Assembly: GCA_951812645.1 (NCBI GenBank)
Contig: CATOSM010000001.1
Location: forward strand, 1,281,560 to 1,345,559
Reading direction: 5' to 3'
DNA length: 64,000 nt
Source: an uncultured Candidatus Nitrosopumilus sp.
Lineage (GTDB): Archaea; Thermoproteota; Nitrososphaeria; Nitrososphaerales; Nitrosopumilaceae
Positions 17,123 through 26,802 of the stretch are shown here, piece after piece. Positions within the stretch are counted from its first letter, which is position 1. Each line of letters starts with the position of its first letter. The notes under the pieces are model-generated. The model was not told where the DNA came from. It ran no database searches and worked only from the letters and a program-made list of their open reading frames with translations. The position numbers were made by a program, and so were the translations under genes.

Positions 17123-18874
17123 ATGTCGGTTTCAATTAATCTTGGCAAAAAATTAATTTTTTTGGTAATGATTGTATCAGTTGTCGCACTTTCAATAATA
17201 GGATTTTTCAGTTTCAATTATGCTGATCAGATTCTGTTAGAAAGAGTAAAAGATCAGTTATTTGGAGAATCATCAATAAGAGGAGAAACATTACGGTTAC
17301 TTTTAGAATCAAGAATTGAGCAAAATAATATTCTAGCAAATGATCCCATGATACAATTATTGGTTACAAAAATGAATCAAGTTCCTGAAAATGAATTAAA
17401 AGAATCTAAGAAGAGTAATCATAGAGACTTTTTGATTCAAATTCAGGCATTCCAACAATTAATTGGATTTTCAATAGAGTTTGAAGATACGAAAATAATT
17501 GGAAAGAATGGGAAAATATTCTTTGCTCTTAGTGGAAGTACAAACGAAGATTATACTGGAGACGTATTTTTTCAAAGAGGGCTAAAAGAATCGTTTACAG
17601 AGTTTGAATCATCAAAAGCAGGTAAAAAGATAGTTGTTGTGTCACCGATATTTGCAGATGACAGTAAAAAAGGGGATGAGGCAATAGGAGTGATTATTTC
17701 TAAAATGAGAACGACTGCAATTGATAATATTTTGGTTAACAGAAGTGGGTTGGGGGAATCTGGAGAAGTATACATTGTAAATAATCAGCTATTGATGTTG
17801 TCTGAATCTAGATTTATTGAAGGCGTGATATTCAAACAAAAAGTGGACAACATAGCAGTCCAAGAATGTTTTAAAAATGGAAACGATTTTCTAGGCTCAT
17901 ATAACGACTACAGAGACGTTACAATTTACGGTTCAACCTATTGTGCAGATGACATAGGCATAGTATTACTAGTAGAGATCGATAAAGAAGAGATTGCAAA
18001 ACCGATAGACGTGCTTCAAAATAGAATATTGCAAACGGGGATTGCAATTACATTAGTAATGGGAATTGTCGCATTTTTAATATCAAAGTCACTGTCAAGA
18101 CCATTACTCAAATTGAAAAATGCTGCCAACAAAATTGCAAGTGGGGATTTTGAAGTAAGAACCAATATTGCAAGTGGGGATGAAATTGGTGAATTATCTA
18201 ACGCATTTGATTCAATGGCACAAAAACTAGAAGAGTCATTAATTGAAATCAAAGATAAAGAGGAAGTTATCAAACAACAGGAGGATATTTTGTTAAAATT
18301 TTCACAACATGTTCAAAATGACTGTGTAGGAGTCATTGATATGAAAGATTCGACAAAAATTTCAAGTGAATTATCAGACGAAAGGATTACCAAATTATAT
18401 GAAATCTTCCTAAACTTTATGGCAAAAATTGTACGCAATCATAATGGTGAGGTGGTAAAAAACATCGGAGATGCTTTGATGTTTAGATTTCCAAATGTTG
18501 ATCCCAATGATCCTGTAACAATGAAAAATGTCTTAGAATGTTGCCTATCAATGATTGATTCCCATGATGAGCTCAAAAGACAATTAGAAGCTGAAAATAT
18601 GCCGGAACTGGATTATAAGATTAGTGCAACGTACGGATCTGTAAAAGTAGCACAAAGTACAACATCAAAAATTTCAGATATTTTTGGACCTACAGTAAAT
18701 AGATGTTTTAAAATCAATTCGCTTTGTCCTAGAAACAGTGTAGTGGTTGGAATTAATTTGTATGAAATTCTAAAAGATTATGACGGATATACGTTTACAG
18801 AGTTTACTTCAAATATTATGGAAGAGAAATACGGTTATAGTATCTTTGAAGTAAAAAGGGGCAATAGTTCTTAG
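17123..18874 (+). CDS. Membrane sensor: extracytoplasmic Cache-like domain, HAMP, class III nucleotidyl cyclase
   Basis: 583 residues. TM1 is near 10-30 (LIFLVMIVSVVALSIIGFF). An external sensing domain of about 260 residues (Cache type) follows, then TM2 near 300 (ITLVMGIVAFLI), a HAMP linker (DFEVRTNIASGDEIGELSNA), a short coiled coil, and a cyclase domain. The cyclase has both metal Asp regions (GVIDMKDSTK and KNIGDALMFRF) and DIFGPTVNRCFK, keeping the transition-state Asn but with Lys where Arg is usual. Class III cyclases make cAMP or cGMP from ATP or GTP; activity here is inferred. A stand-alone gene, suggesting a one-protein environmental sensor. Confidence 0.85.
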   Translation: MSVSINLGKKLIFLVMIVSVVALSIIGFFSFNYADQILLERVKDQLFGESSIRGETLRLLLESRIEQNNILANDPMIQLLVTKMNQVPENELKESKKSNHRDFLIQIQAFQQLIGFSIEFEDTKIIGKNGKIFFALSGSTNEDYTGDVFFQRGLKESFTEFESSKAGKKIVVVSPIFADDSKKGDEAIGVIISKMRTTAIDNILVNRSGLGESGEVYIVNNQLLMLSESRFIEGVIFKQKVDNIAVQECFKNGNDFLGSYNDYRDVTIYGSTYCADDIGIVLLVEIDKEEIAKPIDVLQNRILQTGIAITLVMGIVAFLISKSLSRPLLKLKNAANKIASGDFEVRTNIASGDEIGELSNAFDSMAQKLEESLIEIKDKEEVIKQQEDILLKFSQHVQNDCVGVIDMKDSTKISSELSDERITKLYEIFLNFMAKIVRNHNGEVVKNIGDALMFRFPNVDPNDPVTMKNVLECCLSMIDSHDELKRQLEAENMPELDYKISATYGSVKVAQSTTSKISDIFGPTVNRCFKINSLCPRNSVVVGINLYEILKDYDGYTFTEFTSNIMEEKYGYSIFEVKRGNSS

Positions 18875-18916
18875 TCAAAAATTAGAATTTTACTGATAAG
18901 TTAGGCATAAAATCAC

Positions 18917-20068
18917 TCAGTTTTTTGAAAATCCAAATTTTGATGCCCAACCATGTTTTTCTTTTTTTGTAGATTTCAAGGATAGGTTATCCAACATCTC
19001 ATATGTAATTGTAAATCCATGACCTACCATAGTGGCATCTTTGGCATAATTTTGTTTGTTGGATACAAGTTGATCAGCTAAATCCTTGATTTTTTTGGTT
19101 TTAAGATCAAACAATCTGATTTTTTTACCATTTTCAAGTTTGATTACTGCATCTCCACTTAATCCCTGAATGGAGAAATTTTCAAAGAATCGAATGGAAC
19201 CGCCTTGTTTTAACTCAATTACTGAATCGTAAGTGAGTTTTCCTCCATAAAATAAAATTTCTCTTGCCGATAACATTACATCATCCTCTACATTCAGTAC
19301 GATTATTGAATCAGCTTCGACTAATACAGTGTTTGTTAAATTTTCTGCAATAATTTTTCCGTTTGGCGCTGAAATGTGAGTTCTGTGTTCTTGAATTTGG
19401 AAAACACCAACGCGAACCGGATCTTCCACCCGAAATTTTCTGCCATAGATATTACCAACAACAGCATTTCCATTATCTACTACAATCTTAGCACCATTCT
19501 CAATTTTGTATTTATTTTCTAAAGGATTAACAAATTTGAAATCTCCATGCGTTAAACGGATATTTGTTTGATATTCTTCTGTCCATGAGGGACTAGTAAC
19601 GCTGCCTTGCATAATTACTGGACCATCGTAAGTTAGGTTGCCTGCCATAAAATTTCCCTTAATTGATAATGCTCCAGTTGCTTTTCTTTCTAATTCAATT
19701 TCACCAAGAGTTTTTGAACCAAACAATCTTGATCCAGTGGAATTTGAACGGTTTAATGCTGCAGCCCATTCTTGAGCAGCTTGCATTTCTTTGAATAATT
19801 CTTGACCCAGAATCTGATTTTTTCGTCTAACATCAGCCTCAGAATCGCCTGAATAAACTCTAGAATTTTTTAATTTTTCATTATCTGTTTCGGGGTATTT
19901 TTTGCCGATTTTGAGATCATCGTATGCTTGTTTAATCTTGATAAATTGGTCATTCTCACCCCCACGATCTGAGTGAAATTGAAGGGCTAATCGTCTAAAC
20001 GCATCTCTAATTTCTTTTTCAGTAGAACCCTCTAAAATTCCTAAAATGTCATAATTGCTTTCTACCAT
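18917..20068 (-). CDS. DnaJ-domain protein with atypical HSD and beta-solenoid C-terminus
   Basis: 383 residues. Residues 5-60 form a J domain (YDILGILEGSTEKEIRDAFR, then LALQFHSDRGG), but the invariant HPD triplet that triggers Hsp70 ATPase is HSD at about residues 32-34. The rest (about 110-350) is a series of short beta repeats such as GNFMAGNLTYDGPVIMQGSV and GKIIAENLTNTVLVEADSI, like bactofilin or polymer-forming folds. So it may be a scaffold rather than a normal Hsp40. No cysteine-rich domain or G/F region. Convergent with the cyclase gene. Confidence 0.8.
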   Translation of the reverse strand: MVESNYDILGILEGSTEKEIRDAFRRLALQFHSDRGGENDQFIKIKQAYDDLKIGKKYPETDNEKLKNSRVYSGDSEADVRRKNQILGQELFKEMQAAQEWAAALNRSNSTGSRLFGSKTLGEIELERKATGALSIKGNFMAGNLTYDGPVIMQGSVTSPSWTEEYQTNIRLTHGDFKFVNPLENKYKIENGAKIVVDNGNAVVGNIYGRKFRVEDPVRVGVFQIQEHRTHISAPNGKIIAENLTNTVLVEADSIIVLNVEDDVMLSAREILFYGGKLTYDSVIELKQGGSIRFFENFSIQGLSGDAVIKLENGKKIRLFDLKTKKIKDLADQLVSNKQNYAKDATMVGHGFTITYEMLDNLSLKSTKKEKHGWASKFGFSKN

Positions 20069-20173
20069 TATTTACACCAAAATTATTTTTCCAAATCCCT
20101 ATACTTGTAGGTTGTCACATAAAATATCAAAGATTTGATAATATTTTTGGTAAGTATAATTAGAAATGAATTG

Positions 20174-20830
20174 TCAATTCCTTTTTGATTTTAGAATTGC
20201 TATCATCCCTATTATGATTCCAATAAATCCAACGCCGACCCCAATATATCCAGTGTCGCTTGTTTGATTTTGTTCTAAATTGCTAATTGATTCTTGCATC
20301 TCACTAACATCTTCAATTAATGCAGTGTGTCCGTCAATAATTTGAGTGACAGTGATATCGGCAGGTTCGGGAAATTCAATATGCGAACGTTCATCAACTT
20401 TTGGCGGATGCATTGACAAACTAATTGGCGTATCGATTATGGTTCCTAAAACATTTGCTTGATAAAATCCAGAAACCGTTGGGTTTACAAACGCATAGTA
20501 TTTTCCCGGGATATTATGATCAGGAGACAAAGGCAGTACTATGTTTTCATCTTTGTAAATTAATTTCATTTTTATCGTCTTTTTTAAATCTGGAATTCCA
20601 TTCTTAAATTCTTGAGATTCTGCACATTTTGGCGGTTCGGATATTTCTGGACACGGTAAAAGTGGACTGACATAGAATTCAATTGCATTGGTTTCACCAG
20701 ACACGACGGGTTCGTTCATCCAACCGATTTCTACCCTATATTTTCCTACGGCATCAACAGTATGTCCATAAGCTATCCCAGTTAAACCAGAAGCAATTAA
20801 CAAAGTTATCATGAATAATTTTAGTTTCAT
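20174..20830 (-). CDS. Exported membrane-anchored protein
   Basis: 218 residues with an N-terminal signal peptide (LFMITLLIASGLTGIAYG, cleavage near 22), an all-beta domain (KYRVEIGWMNEPVVSGETNA near residue 30, then ADITVT near 157), a heptad-like coiled segment (EMQESISNLEQ), and a C-terminal TM helix (VGVGFIGIIIGMIAIL) with a basic stop (KSKRN). So it is anchored at the membrane with its beta domain outside. The beta domain resembles CopC/YtkA-type folds only loosely; I cannot assign a function. Confidence 0.75.
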   Translation of the reverse strand: MKLKLFMITLLIASGLTGIAYGHTVDAVGKYRVEIGWMNEPVVSGETNAIEFYVSPLLPCPEISEPPKCAESQEFKNGIPDLKKTIKMKLIYKDENIVLPLSPDHNIPGKYYAFVNPTVSGFYQANVLGTIIDTPISLSMHPPKVDERSHIEFPEPADITVTQIIDGHTALIEDVSEMQESISNLEQNQTSDTGYIGVGVGFIGIIIGMIAILKSKRN

Positions 20831-20900
20831 ACTAAAAAACCCAAATTTGATTTTAAAAACGTTTTATTGATTCCTATGAATTGGTTGGTATTTGTACCAA

Positions 20901-22346
20901 TTATGCATCTGCATACATTGAGACTTCCCAAGCCGTGGGTGTTTGAGCAAACGCAGTATATTCTTTATATTTTAGTTCTGAATATGCGTCAAGAAAATCT
21001 TTTGTGAAAGCATCTACTAGGAAATTCGAATCACTTGATAATGAATCCAAAGCGCCTTTCAATGATACAGGCAAAGAACCAATATTGTATTCGCGTTTCT
21101 TTTCTGGCGAAAGTTTGTAAACATTTTCTTCAACTGGATCGCCAGGATCAATTTTATTTTTAATGCCATCTAGTCCTGCAAGTAATAGTGCAGCTTCTAA
21201 AAGATAGATATTTGCAGTTGGATCGGGCACACGATATTCAATTCTCTTACTTTTTTCTTGGTTTCTGTTATACATTGGAACCCTAATAGCAGTGGAACGA
21301 TTTGCCAATCCCCAACAAACATTTACTGGTGCTTCAAAACCAGGAACCAATCGTTTGTAAGAGTTTGTTGTAGGATTGGAGATCGCACATAAAGCTGATG
21401 CGTGACTTAGAATTCCTCCTACATAATATCTTCCAGTTTGGCTCATTTGTGCCACGTCATCGTCTTGATCATACATTACATTCGAATTTTCATTCCATAA
21501 ACTCTGATGTGTATGCATGGCAGATGCATTATCTCCAAAAATTGGTTTTGGCATAAATGTTGCAACTTTATTTTTTCTCTTAGCTTTAACCTTTACTAAA
21601 TTTTTGACTGCAATAACATTATCAGCCATTGTAATCATCTCATCATACACCAAATTGATCTCACATTGACCAGATGTTGCTACTTCATGATGTTCAGCTT
21701 CAATCTTTATTCCAAAATAATTATACAAATCATCACAGACATCTTTTCTAAACCCTTCAAGAGTATCTTTTGGTTGTGATGGATAATATCCTTCTTTGAT
21801 ATCTATGGCAGTACTTACGTTGCCTTTAGCCCAGGGCGACTCTTTAGATTCAATAGAATAGCCAGAACCGCCACCTGAATGTGTTGCAGCATACGGTGAC
21901 GGATAAACATTGATTGCATCAAATACAAAGAATTCTATTTCAGGTCCCCAATTAGTATGAGTAAAACCAACTTCGCCAAGCTTTTCTGATGCTTTATGTG
22001 CAATGCCTCTAGAATCTCTGTTGTATCTGGATTCTTTGTTTGTATTACCATCATAAAGATCACAGAATATTCTGGCATTTTTCCTATTGCCAGGATCATA
22101 ATCATTGGGTAGAATTTTGAACGAATTGGGATCAGGCATTAAAATCATATCAGAATTATTTACGGATTTGAATCCAACAATCGAACTAGCATCTAATTTT
22201 TCAAGACCGTTTACAAAGCTGTTTTTATCAATAGCATAGCTAGGCATTCCAACATTATGCAATTCGCCGAAAATATCTACAAACCAAAAATCTATGAAAG
22301 ATATTTTTTCATCTTGAATTGTTTGTAATAGCTGATCAGAGTTCAA
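20901..22346 (-). CDS. glnA: Glutamine synthetase, type I (copy 1)
   Basis: Makes glutamine from glutamate, ammonia and ATP; important in an organism that oxidises and assimilates ammonia. 481 residues. Seen: GPEIEFFVFD (metal Glu), EAEHHEVATSGQCEINL (metal Glu pair), DNASAMHTHQSLW (catalytic loop; the usual GSGMH is ASAMH, so Gly next to Asn is Ala) and NRSTAIRVP with RIEYRVPDPTAN. The adenylylation region reads NVYKLSPEKKREYN. A second copy lies at 38489. It is separate from the radical SAM gene by about 80 bp. Confidence 0.93.
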   Translation of the reverse strand: MNSDQLLQTIQDEKISFIDFWFVDIFGELHNVGMPSYAIDKNSFVNGLEKLDASSIVGFKSVNNSDMILMPDPNSFKILPNDYDPGNRKNARIFCDLYDGNTNKESRYNRDSRGIAHKASEKLGEVGFTHTNWGPEIEFFVFDAINVYPSPYAATHSGGGSGYSIESKESPWAKGNVSTAIDIKEGYYPSQPKDTLEGFRKDVCDDLYNYFGIKIEAEHHEVATSGQCEINLVYDEMITMADNVIAVKNLVKVKAKRKNKVATFMPKPIFGDNASAMHTHQSLWNENSNVMYDQDDDVAQMSQTGRYYVGGILSHASALCAISNPTTNSYKRLVPGFEAPVNVCWGLANRSTAIRVPMYNRNQEKSKRIEYRVPDPTANIYLLEAALLLAGLDGIKNKIDPGDPVEENVYKLSPEKKREYNIGSLPVSLKGALDSLSSDSNFLVDAFTKDFLDAYSELKYKEYTAFAQTPTAWEVSMYADA

Positions 22347-22426
22347 TTTTGATATTTTTAGTGAAATTGTCTACTAATGTTATCTAGTATGATAGAATTG
22401 TCAAGTTAGTCAGGTAAATTAGAAAA

Positions 22427-23782
22427 TCATTGTGTTGAATCGATTTTTGATGATTTGAAGGCATCAAGTTCATCTTCAAAGAAGAATTTATCTCCAGAGG
22501 CAGGTTTGAGATCATCCAACCAAATTGCATTTTCATCATATTTTGCAAAAAATGGCTCATGTACCCAATTAGGATTTCTGCCTTGTAAGAACCTCAAAAC
22601 TAGTAATTTTTGATCATTAAGATGGGTTGTTCCTACGACTTGGACTTTTCCAGGTGTTGCAGACATACTTGGTCCACGAACAGTTCTTGCCAATCCACTG
22701 ACAGAAGAATATGCTTTAGTAAAAATTTCATATGCTTTTACTAAAGGAACTCCAAAATAGTGTTGAGCGCCAGTATCCCTTACAACAAACATGTAGTAAG
22801 GTATACAGCCTAATTGAACTTGAGTGCTCCACATTTTTGCCCACATTTCAGCATCATCATTGATGTGTGCTAATATTGGTGATTGAGTTCTAATTTGTGC
22901 ACCAGTTTTTCTTGCTGCCTTGATAGCTGATTTGACAGCTTCTGTAGATAATTCATTAGGATGATTAAAGTGACCCATGAAAGCAAGGTGTAATCCGTTG
23001 TCAGTTATTCTTCTAAACACATCTAACATTTCTTCAGAATCTGAATCAGTCAAAAATTTGTAGGGCCAATAGGAAAGGGCTTTTGTTCCAATTCTGATTG
23101 TTTTTAGATTTTTAGGTTTTGATTCAATTATAGCATCTATGTATTTAGAAAATATTTTTGCTTTCATAATCATTGGATCACCCCCGGTAAATAGTACGTC
23201 ACTAATTTCTGGATGCTCTGTAACATATTGTACCAGCTGTTCTCCTTCTTGCATAGCAAATTTCATTTCGTCCATTCCAACAAATTGTGGCCACCGGAAA
23301 CAGAAGCTGCAATAAGCATGGCAAGTTTGACTTTGACTAGGGAAAAAAAGGCAGGTTTCTTTGTATTTGTGCTGCATTCCATACAATTTTGTTCCATCTT
23401 GTAATGCAGGAACGTTAAGCTCCATCTGGCCTGCAGGATGTGGATTTAATTGTAAACGGATTTCATTTGCAATGTCTGCAATTTCTTTTTTATCGGAATT
23501 GTTTTTTAAAGCAGTTTCCATTTTCTTGTAGTGTTCTGCATGTAACATTCCTTTTTGAGGAAAAGTTAGGACATACATTGGATCATTTGGAATGTTATTC
23601 CAATCGATTAATTGTTCTACTACGTAGTTATTAGCTTTAAATGGCAAAACGTTGCCTACGACTTCCATTTCAAATTGGGTTTCTTCGCTAAGATTTTGAA
23701 TTTGTGGTAAACTGCGAAAATTTGATAATGTGTATGACTTTAAAGATGGTGAATCATCCCATGTTGATTCCTGATAGGTCAT
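22427..23782 (-). CDS. Lysine 2,3-aminomutase family radical SAM enzyme
   Basis: 451 residues from the chosen start. It has the radical SAM CxxxCxxC in QTCHAYCSFCFRWP, the SAM-binding DVLFTGGDPM, and the PLP-fold features of the KamA/YodO family. The family moves the alpha-amino group of an amino acid to the beta carbon; which substrate cannot be told from sequence (lysine, glutamate or another). I set the start at ATG 23782 (MTYQES): a TATA-like TATAAA near 23825 would place transcription start just before it; the longer frame starts with GTG at 23833. Confidence 0.85.
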   Translation of the reverse strand: MTYQESTWDDSPSLKSYTLSNFRSLPQIQNLSEETQFEMEVVGNVLPFKANNYVVEQLIDWNNIPNDPMYVLTFPQKGMLHAEHYKKMETALKNNSDKKEIADIANEIRLQLNPHPAGQMELNVPALQDGTKLYGMQHKYKETCLFFPSQSQTCHAYCSFCFRWPQFVGMDEMKFAMQEGEQLVQYVTEHPEISDVLFTGGDPMIMKAKIFSKYIDAIIESKPKNLKTIRIGTKALSYWPYKFLTDSDSEEMLDVFRRITDNGLHLAFMGHFNHPNELSTEAVKSAIKAARKTGAQIRTQSPILAHINDDAEMWAKMWSTQVQLGCIPYYMFVVRDTGAQHYFGVPLVKAYEIFTKAYSSVSGLARTVRGPSMSATPGKVQVVGTTHLNDQKLLVLRFLQGRNPNWVHEPFFAKYDENAIWLDDLKPASGDKFFFEDELDAFKSSKIDSTQ

Positions 23783-23913
23783 TTTGTAATTAGTGCGTTT
23801 ACCCTTGTTAAAGGTTACAGGGTTTATACGCACAAAGATTATCAGTTTGTCATAAATTAGAAATGATAATAGTGGTTACGTTTGTATTCTAGAATAGGAG
23901 AATTTGTTAGTTA

Positions 23914-25713
23914 ATGGCTGAAGATGAAATTATAGGAGCAGTTGCAGGGCAAGCAAGTGAAATTCAAAATATTTCAGAAATTGTAGGATCTTCAGAATCA
24001 TTGCAGGTTGCATTTGCAGTTTTAATTGTGGGAATAGTGGGAATAGTAGTAATTTATCGTGGTTTTTCAAATTGGGTAAAAACTCAAAAATTTAATTATG
24101 TAAGACCTCATCTTTCAAGATTTGTCAAAGTGGGTGTGTTGCCATTTTTTGCAATAATTTTGATTACAAGTATGAATGTGTACATTCAATCTTTTGATGT
24201 TTTTGATGAACCTAGAGTGGGTAGCTCTGAACAAATTGTTATTGATACACAAGATAATGTAGTGATAGGAAAAGAAGGGGAAAAGCTAACAGTGGCTGGA
24301 ACATTTGGAAAAATACTTGATTCAATCAACATACTAGTGATTGGTTATACAATAGCGCATTTGATTCCCATAGTCATTGCTAAAAGAGAGAAAACTAGTC
24401 TGGAGAAAGAGGATTTTGCAGACTGGAAGGATTTAAGAGGCTTTGCAGATGATGATGGAGATCTATTTCATAAATTCTACAAATGGGTTCCGCCACAAAA
24501 TACACCAGAAGATATTTCAGATGAAGAATTTGAAAATAATTTAAAAACAGATGAAGGAAGAAAGTTTCTTGAAGAGTATAGAACAACGAAAGGATTACCA
24601 ATTGGAAGTTATGAACAATTAGTCAAAGAGCCATTTGAGGGATGGAAAAAATCTGAGAGACAAAAGTATGTAAGTTATTTTGAAAAATGTGTATCTGGCA
24701 ATAATCAATCAGGTAAAAAGCTTAGGACGGGGCAAGAAGTGGAAGAAATTTATCCAATAGATACATGGAGAGAGGAAAAAAGATTGGGAGGATTTGATCC
24801 AATAATTGCTGGAGCAAGACCGCCAGGATATGCCGAGAGGAAGAGGAAAAATCTTCCAAAATCAATTTCTCAGATTTTGCCTCTAGGGATTTTTGCGGCG
24901 GTTATAATTGGAATTGTTAGTTGGTGGGGAATTGATTTAATCGTACTTGCAACGGCAACGGGCGGTTTAGCTATTGGAATTGGTTTAGCTCTACAAGAAA
25001 CAATGCAAAATTATTTTGCATATATTCTGATTAGGAAAGACAAGATATTTGCTGAGGGGGAACGTGTAAAACTGGATACTGGATATAATGGATACGTACA
25101 CAAGATTACGCCTAGAGTTACATATGTTAGGGATGCTCTGAATGAATCATTTGCAGTAATTCCGACTAGACAATTAGTCAATGCTCAGATAATTAATTAT
25201 TCTAAAGAAGTCAAGATGGTTCCTGCAATTGTAGAAGTGGGTGTTTCTTATCTTAATGATCCAAAACAGGTTTCAGCAATTCTTGTAAAAGTTGGAAAAC
25301 GAGCAATGAAAGAAGTTATTGATGGAAAAGGAAGACATCTTGTTAGACAATTAAGATGTCCTTATCTAGATAAAAACAAACCAAGTTGTGGTTGCGATAA
25401 AGATATTCATGTAGAGATAAATCAGCCAGTTGTAAGATTTAATCGATTTAATGATTCTGCATTAGACTTTTCACTGTGGCTATACGTAAGAGATTATGGA
25501 GCACAATTCAAAACAAAAACAGACATGAGAATGATCATGTATGAGGAATTCAAGAGATATGATGTTAGAATCCCATGGCCAATTAGAACCATTTACAAAG
25601 GAGATGAAAAACGTGAGCAAGAAGAAATTGAAAAACTCGATGAGCAAAGAAATGATGTTATTGACAAATATGGTATTGGGGATATTGGTCGCGGTAGTGG
25701 AGAAAACGAATAA
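23914..25713 (+). CDS. MscS-type mechanosensitive ion channel, long form
   Basis: 599 residues, larger than E. coli MscS (286). TM segments are near residues 35-55, 75-95 and 120-140, then an inserted charged domain of about 170 residues (about 150-325) before the pore block: IGIVSWWGIDLIVLATA, then GLAIGIGLALQETMQNY, which is the MscS pore helix. The beta domain has GERVKLDTGYNGYVHKI. Near the C-terminus is CPYLDKNKPSCGC, a possible metal or redox site. Opens on membrane tension to release solutes; the inserted domain is unassigned. A start ATG is present, with the promoter region shared with the divergent aminomutase gene. Confidence 0.85.
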   Translation: MAEDEIIGAVAGQASEIQNISEIVGSSESLQVAFAVLIVGIVGIVVIYRGFSNWVKTQKFNYVRPHLSRFVKVGVLPFFAIILITSMNVYIQSFDVFDEPRVGSSEQIVIDTQDNVVIGKEGEKLTVAGTFGKILDSINILVIGYTIAHLIPIVIAKREKTSLEKEDFADWKDLRGFADDDGDLFHKFYKWVPPQNTPEDISDEEFENNLKTDEGRKFLEEYRTTKGLPIGSYEQLVKEPFEGWKKSERQKYVSYFEKCVSGNNQSGKKLRTGQEVEEIYPIDTWREEKRLGGFDPIIAGARPPGYAERKRKNLPKSISQILPLGIFAAVIIGIVSWWGIDLIVLATATGGLAIGIGLALQETMQNYFAYILIRKDKIFAEGERVKLDTGYNGYVHKITPRVTYVRDALNESFAVIPTRQLVNAQIINYSKEVKMVPAIVEVGVSYLNDPKQVSAILVKVGKRAMKEVIDGKGRHLVRQLRCPYLDKNKPSCGCDKDIHVEINQPVVRFNRFNDSALDFSLWLYVRDYGAQFKTKTDMRMIMYEEFKRYDVRIPWPIRTIYKGDEKREQEEIEKLDEQRNDVIDKYGIGDIGRGSGENE

Positions 25714-25751
25714 AATTCTCAAAACTTAAGAATCCCATTAATTCACATTCG

Positions 25752-26627
25752 TTGTTGAGTAAATTATCAGTAATTGCAGGTAAATCTTCTGAGGATTTAG
25801 CAAAGAAAGTTTCAAAGAAAATAAAGGCAGATTTTGTAAAATCAGGGATTAGGATTTTTGCAGACGGCGAAAGTAAAATAACACTAAATGGAAAAATATC
25901 TGAAAGAAAAGCAATTGTAATTCAGTCAATTCATCCTCCAGTCGATACAAACTTGGTTCAGACATTATCACTTATTTCAAAAGCTAAAGAAATATCGTCA
26001 GAAGTAATTGCTGTAATTCCATATATGGGATATGCAAGACAAGATAGAGAATTTCTACCAGGAGAAATTGTAACTATGAAAGTTCTTGGAAAACTCTTTA
26101 AATGTGCAGGGGCATCAAAAATTATTGCTGTAGATATTCATAGTATGATTGGTTTCAAACATTTTAAAATCAAGGCAAAGAATGTATCTGCTATTCCTGA
26201 ATTGGTGGAATATATCAAAAAAATGAAATTAAAAAATCCTCTTGTAATATCGCCAGATCAGGGAGGAAAAGATAGAGCGCAAGAGTTTGCAAAGAAATTA
26301 GGCTCAAACTATATCGCTTTAGAGAAAAAAAGAGATAGAAAAACAGGAAAAGTTCAGATCAAGACAAAAAATGTTGATGTAGAAAATAGAGATCTAATTT
26401 TAGTTGATGATATGATTAGTACCGGGGGAAGTATAATCAAAGCAACACAATTTCTTAAAAAACAAGAGTGTGAAAAAATCTATGTTGCATGTACACATGC
26501 GCTTTTAATGAATGATGCTGAAAGAAAAATTAAAAGAGCAGGTGTTACAAAAATTATTAGTGCAAATACAATTCCGGGTAAAACATCAATTGTAGACATA
26601 TCTAATACTATTGTTAAGGCAATTTAG
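25752..26627 (+). CDS. prs: Ribose-phosphate pyrophosphokinase (PRPP synthase)
   Basis: 291 residues of the type-I archaeal PRPP synthase that makes PRPP from ribose-5-phosphate and ATP for nucleotides, His and Trp. Seen: PYMGYARQDREF with the ATP-binding loop, VDIHS, SPDQGGKDRAQE and the PRPP loop DLILVDDMISTGGSI near residues 212-226. Start uses TTG at 25752 or the next TTG. The IS end starts immediately after its stop codon, so any native 3' signal has been altered. Confidence 0.93.
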   Translation: MLSKLSVIAGKSSEDLAKKVSKKIKADFVKSGIRIFADGESKITLNGKISERKAIVIQSIHPPVDTNLVQTLSLISKAKEISSEVIAVIPYMGYARQDREFLPGEIVTMKVLGKLFKCAGASKIIAVDIHSMIGFKHFKIKAKNVSAIPELVEYIKKMKLKNPLVISPDQGGKDRAQEFAKKLGSNYIALEKKRDRKTGKVQIKTKNVDVENRDLILVDDMISTGGSIIKATQFLKKQECEKIYVACTHALLMNDAERKIKRAGVTKIISANTIPGKTSIVDISNTIVKAI

Positions 26628-26685
26628 CATATATCATGATGTATTAAAGAGTATTGGGATGAGTCGGTTATGTTTTTCCCAAGAG
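26628..26685 (+). mobile_element. IS5-type right-end remnant
   Basis: About 57 bp matching the last part of the transposase and the element end at positions 131-182: CATATATCATGATGTATT, then GGGATGAGTCGGTTATG, then TTTTTCCC. It begins right after the prs stop codon. No other element sequence remains, so it is a footprint left after deletion or a partial transposition. The second beta-helix island lies immediately downstream. Confidence 0.65.
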
Positions 26686-26802
26686 AGTCCGTGATATACC
26701 ATATTGCGGCATCCGCAGGGTCAAGGGGCATCATGGCAAAAGGGAAAATATGGCTGTCGTTGCAGCAATGCGGCCGTACTTTGGGCCCATGGAGTCTGAT
26801 TT

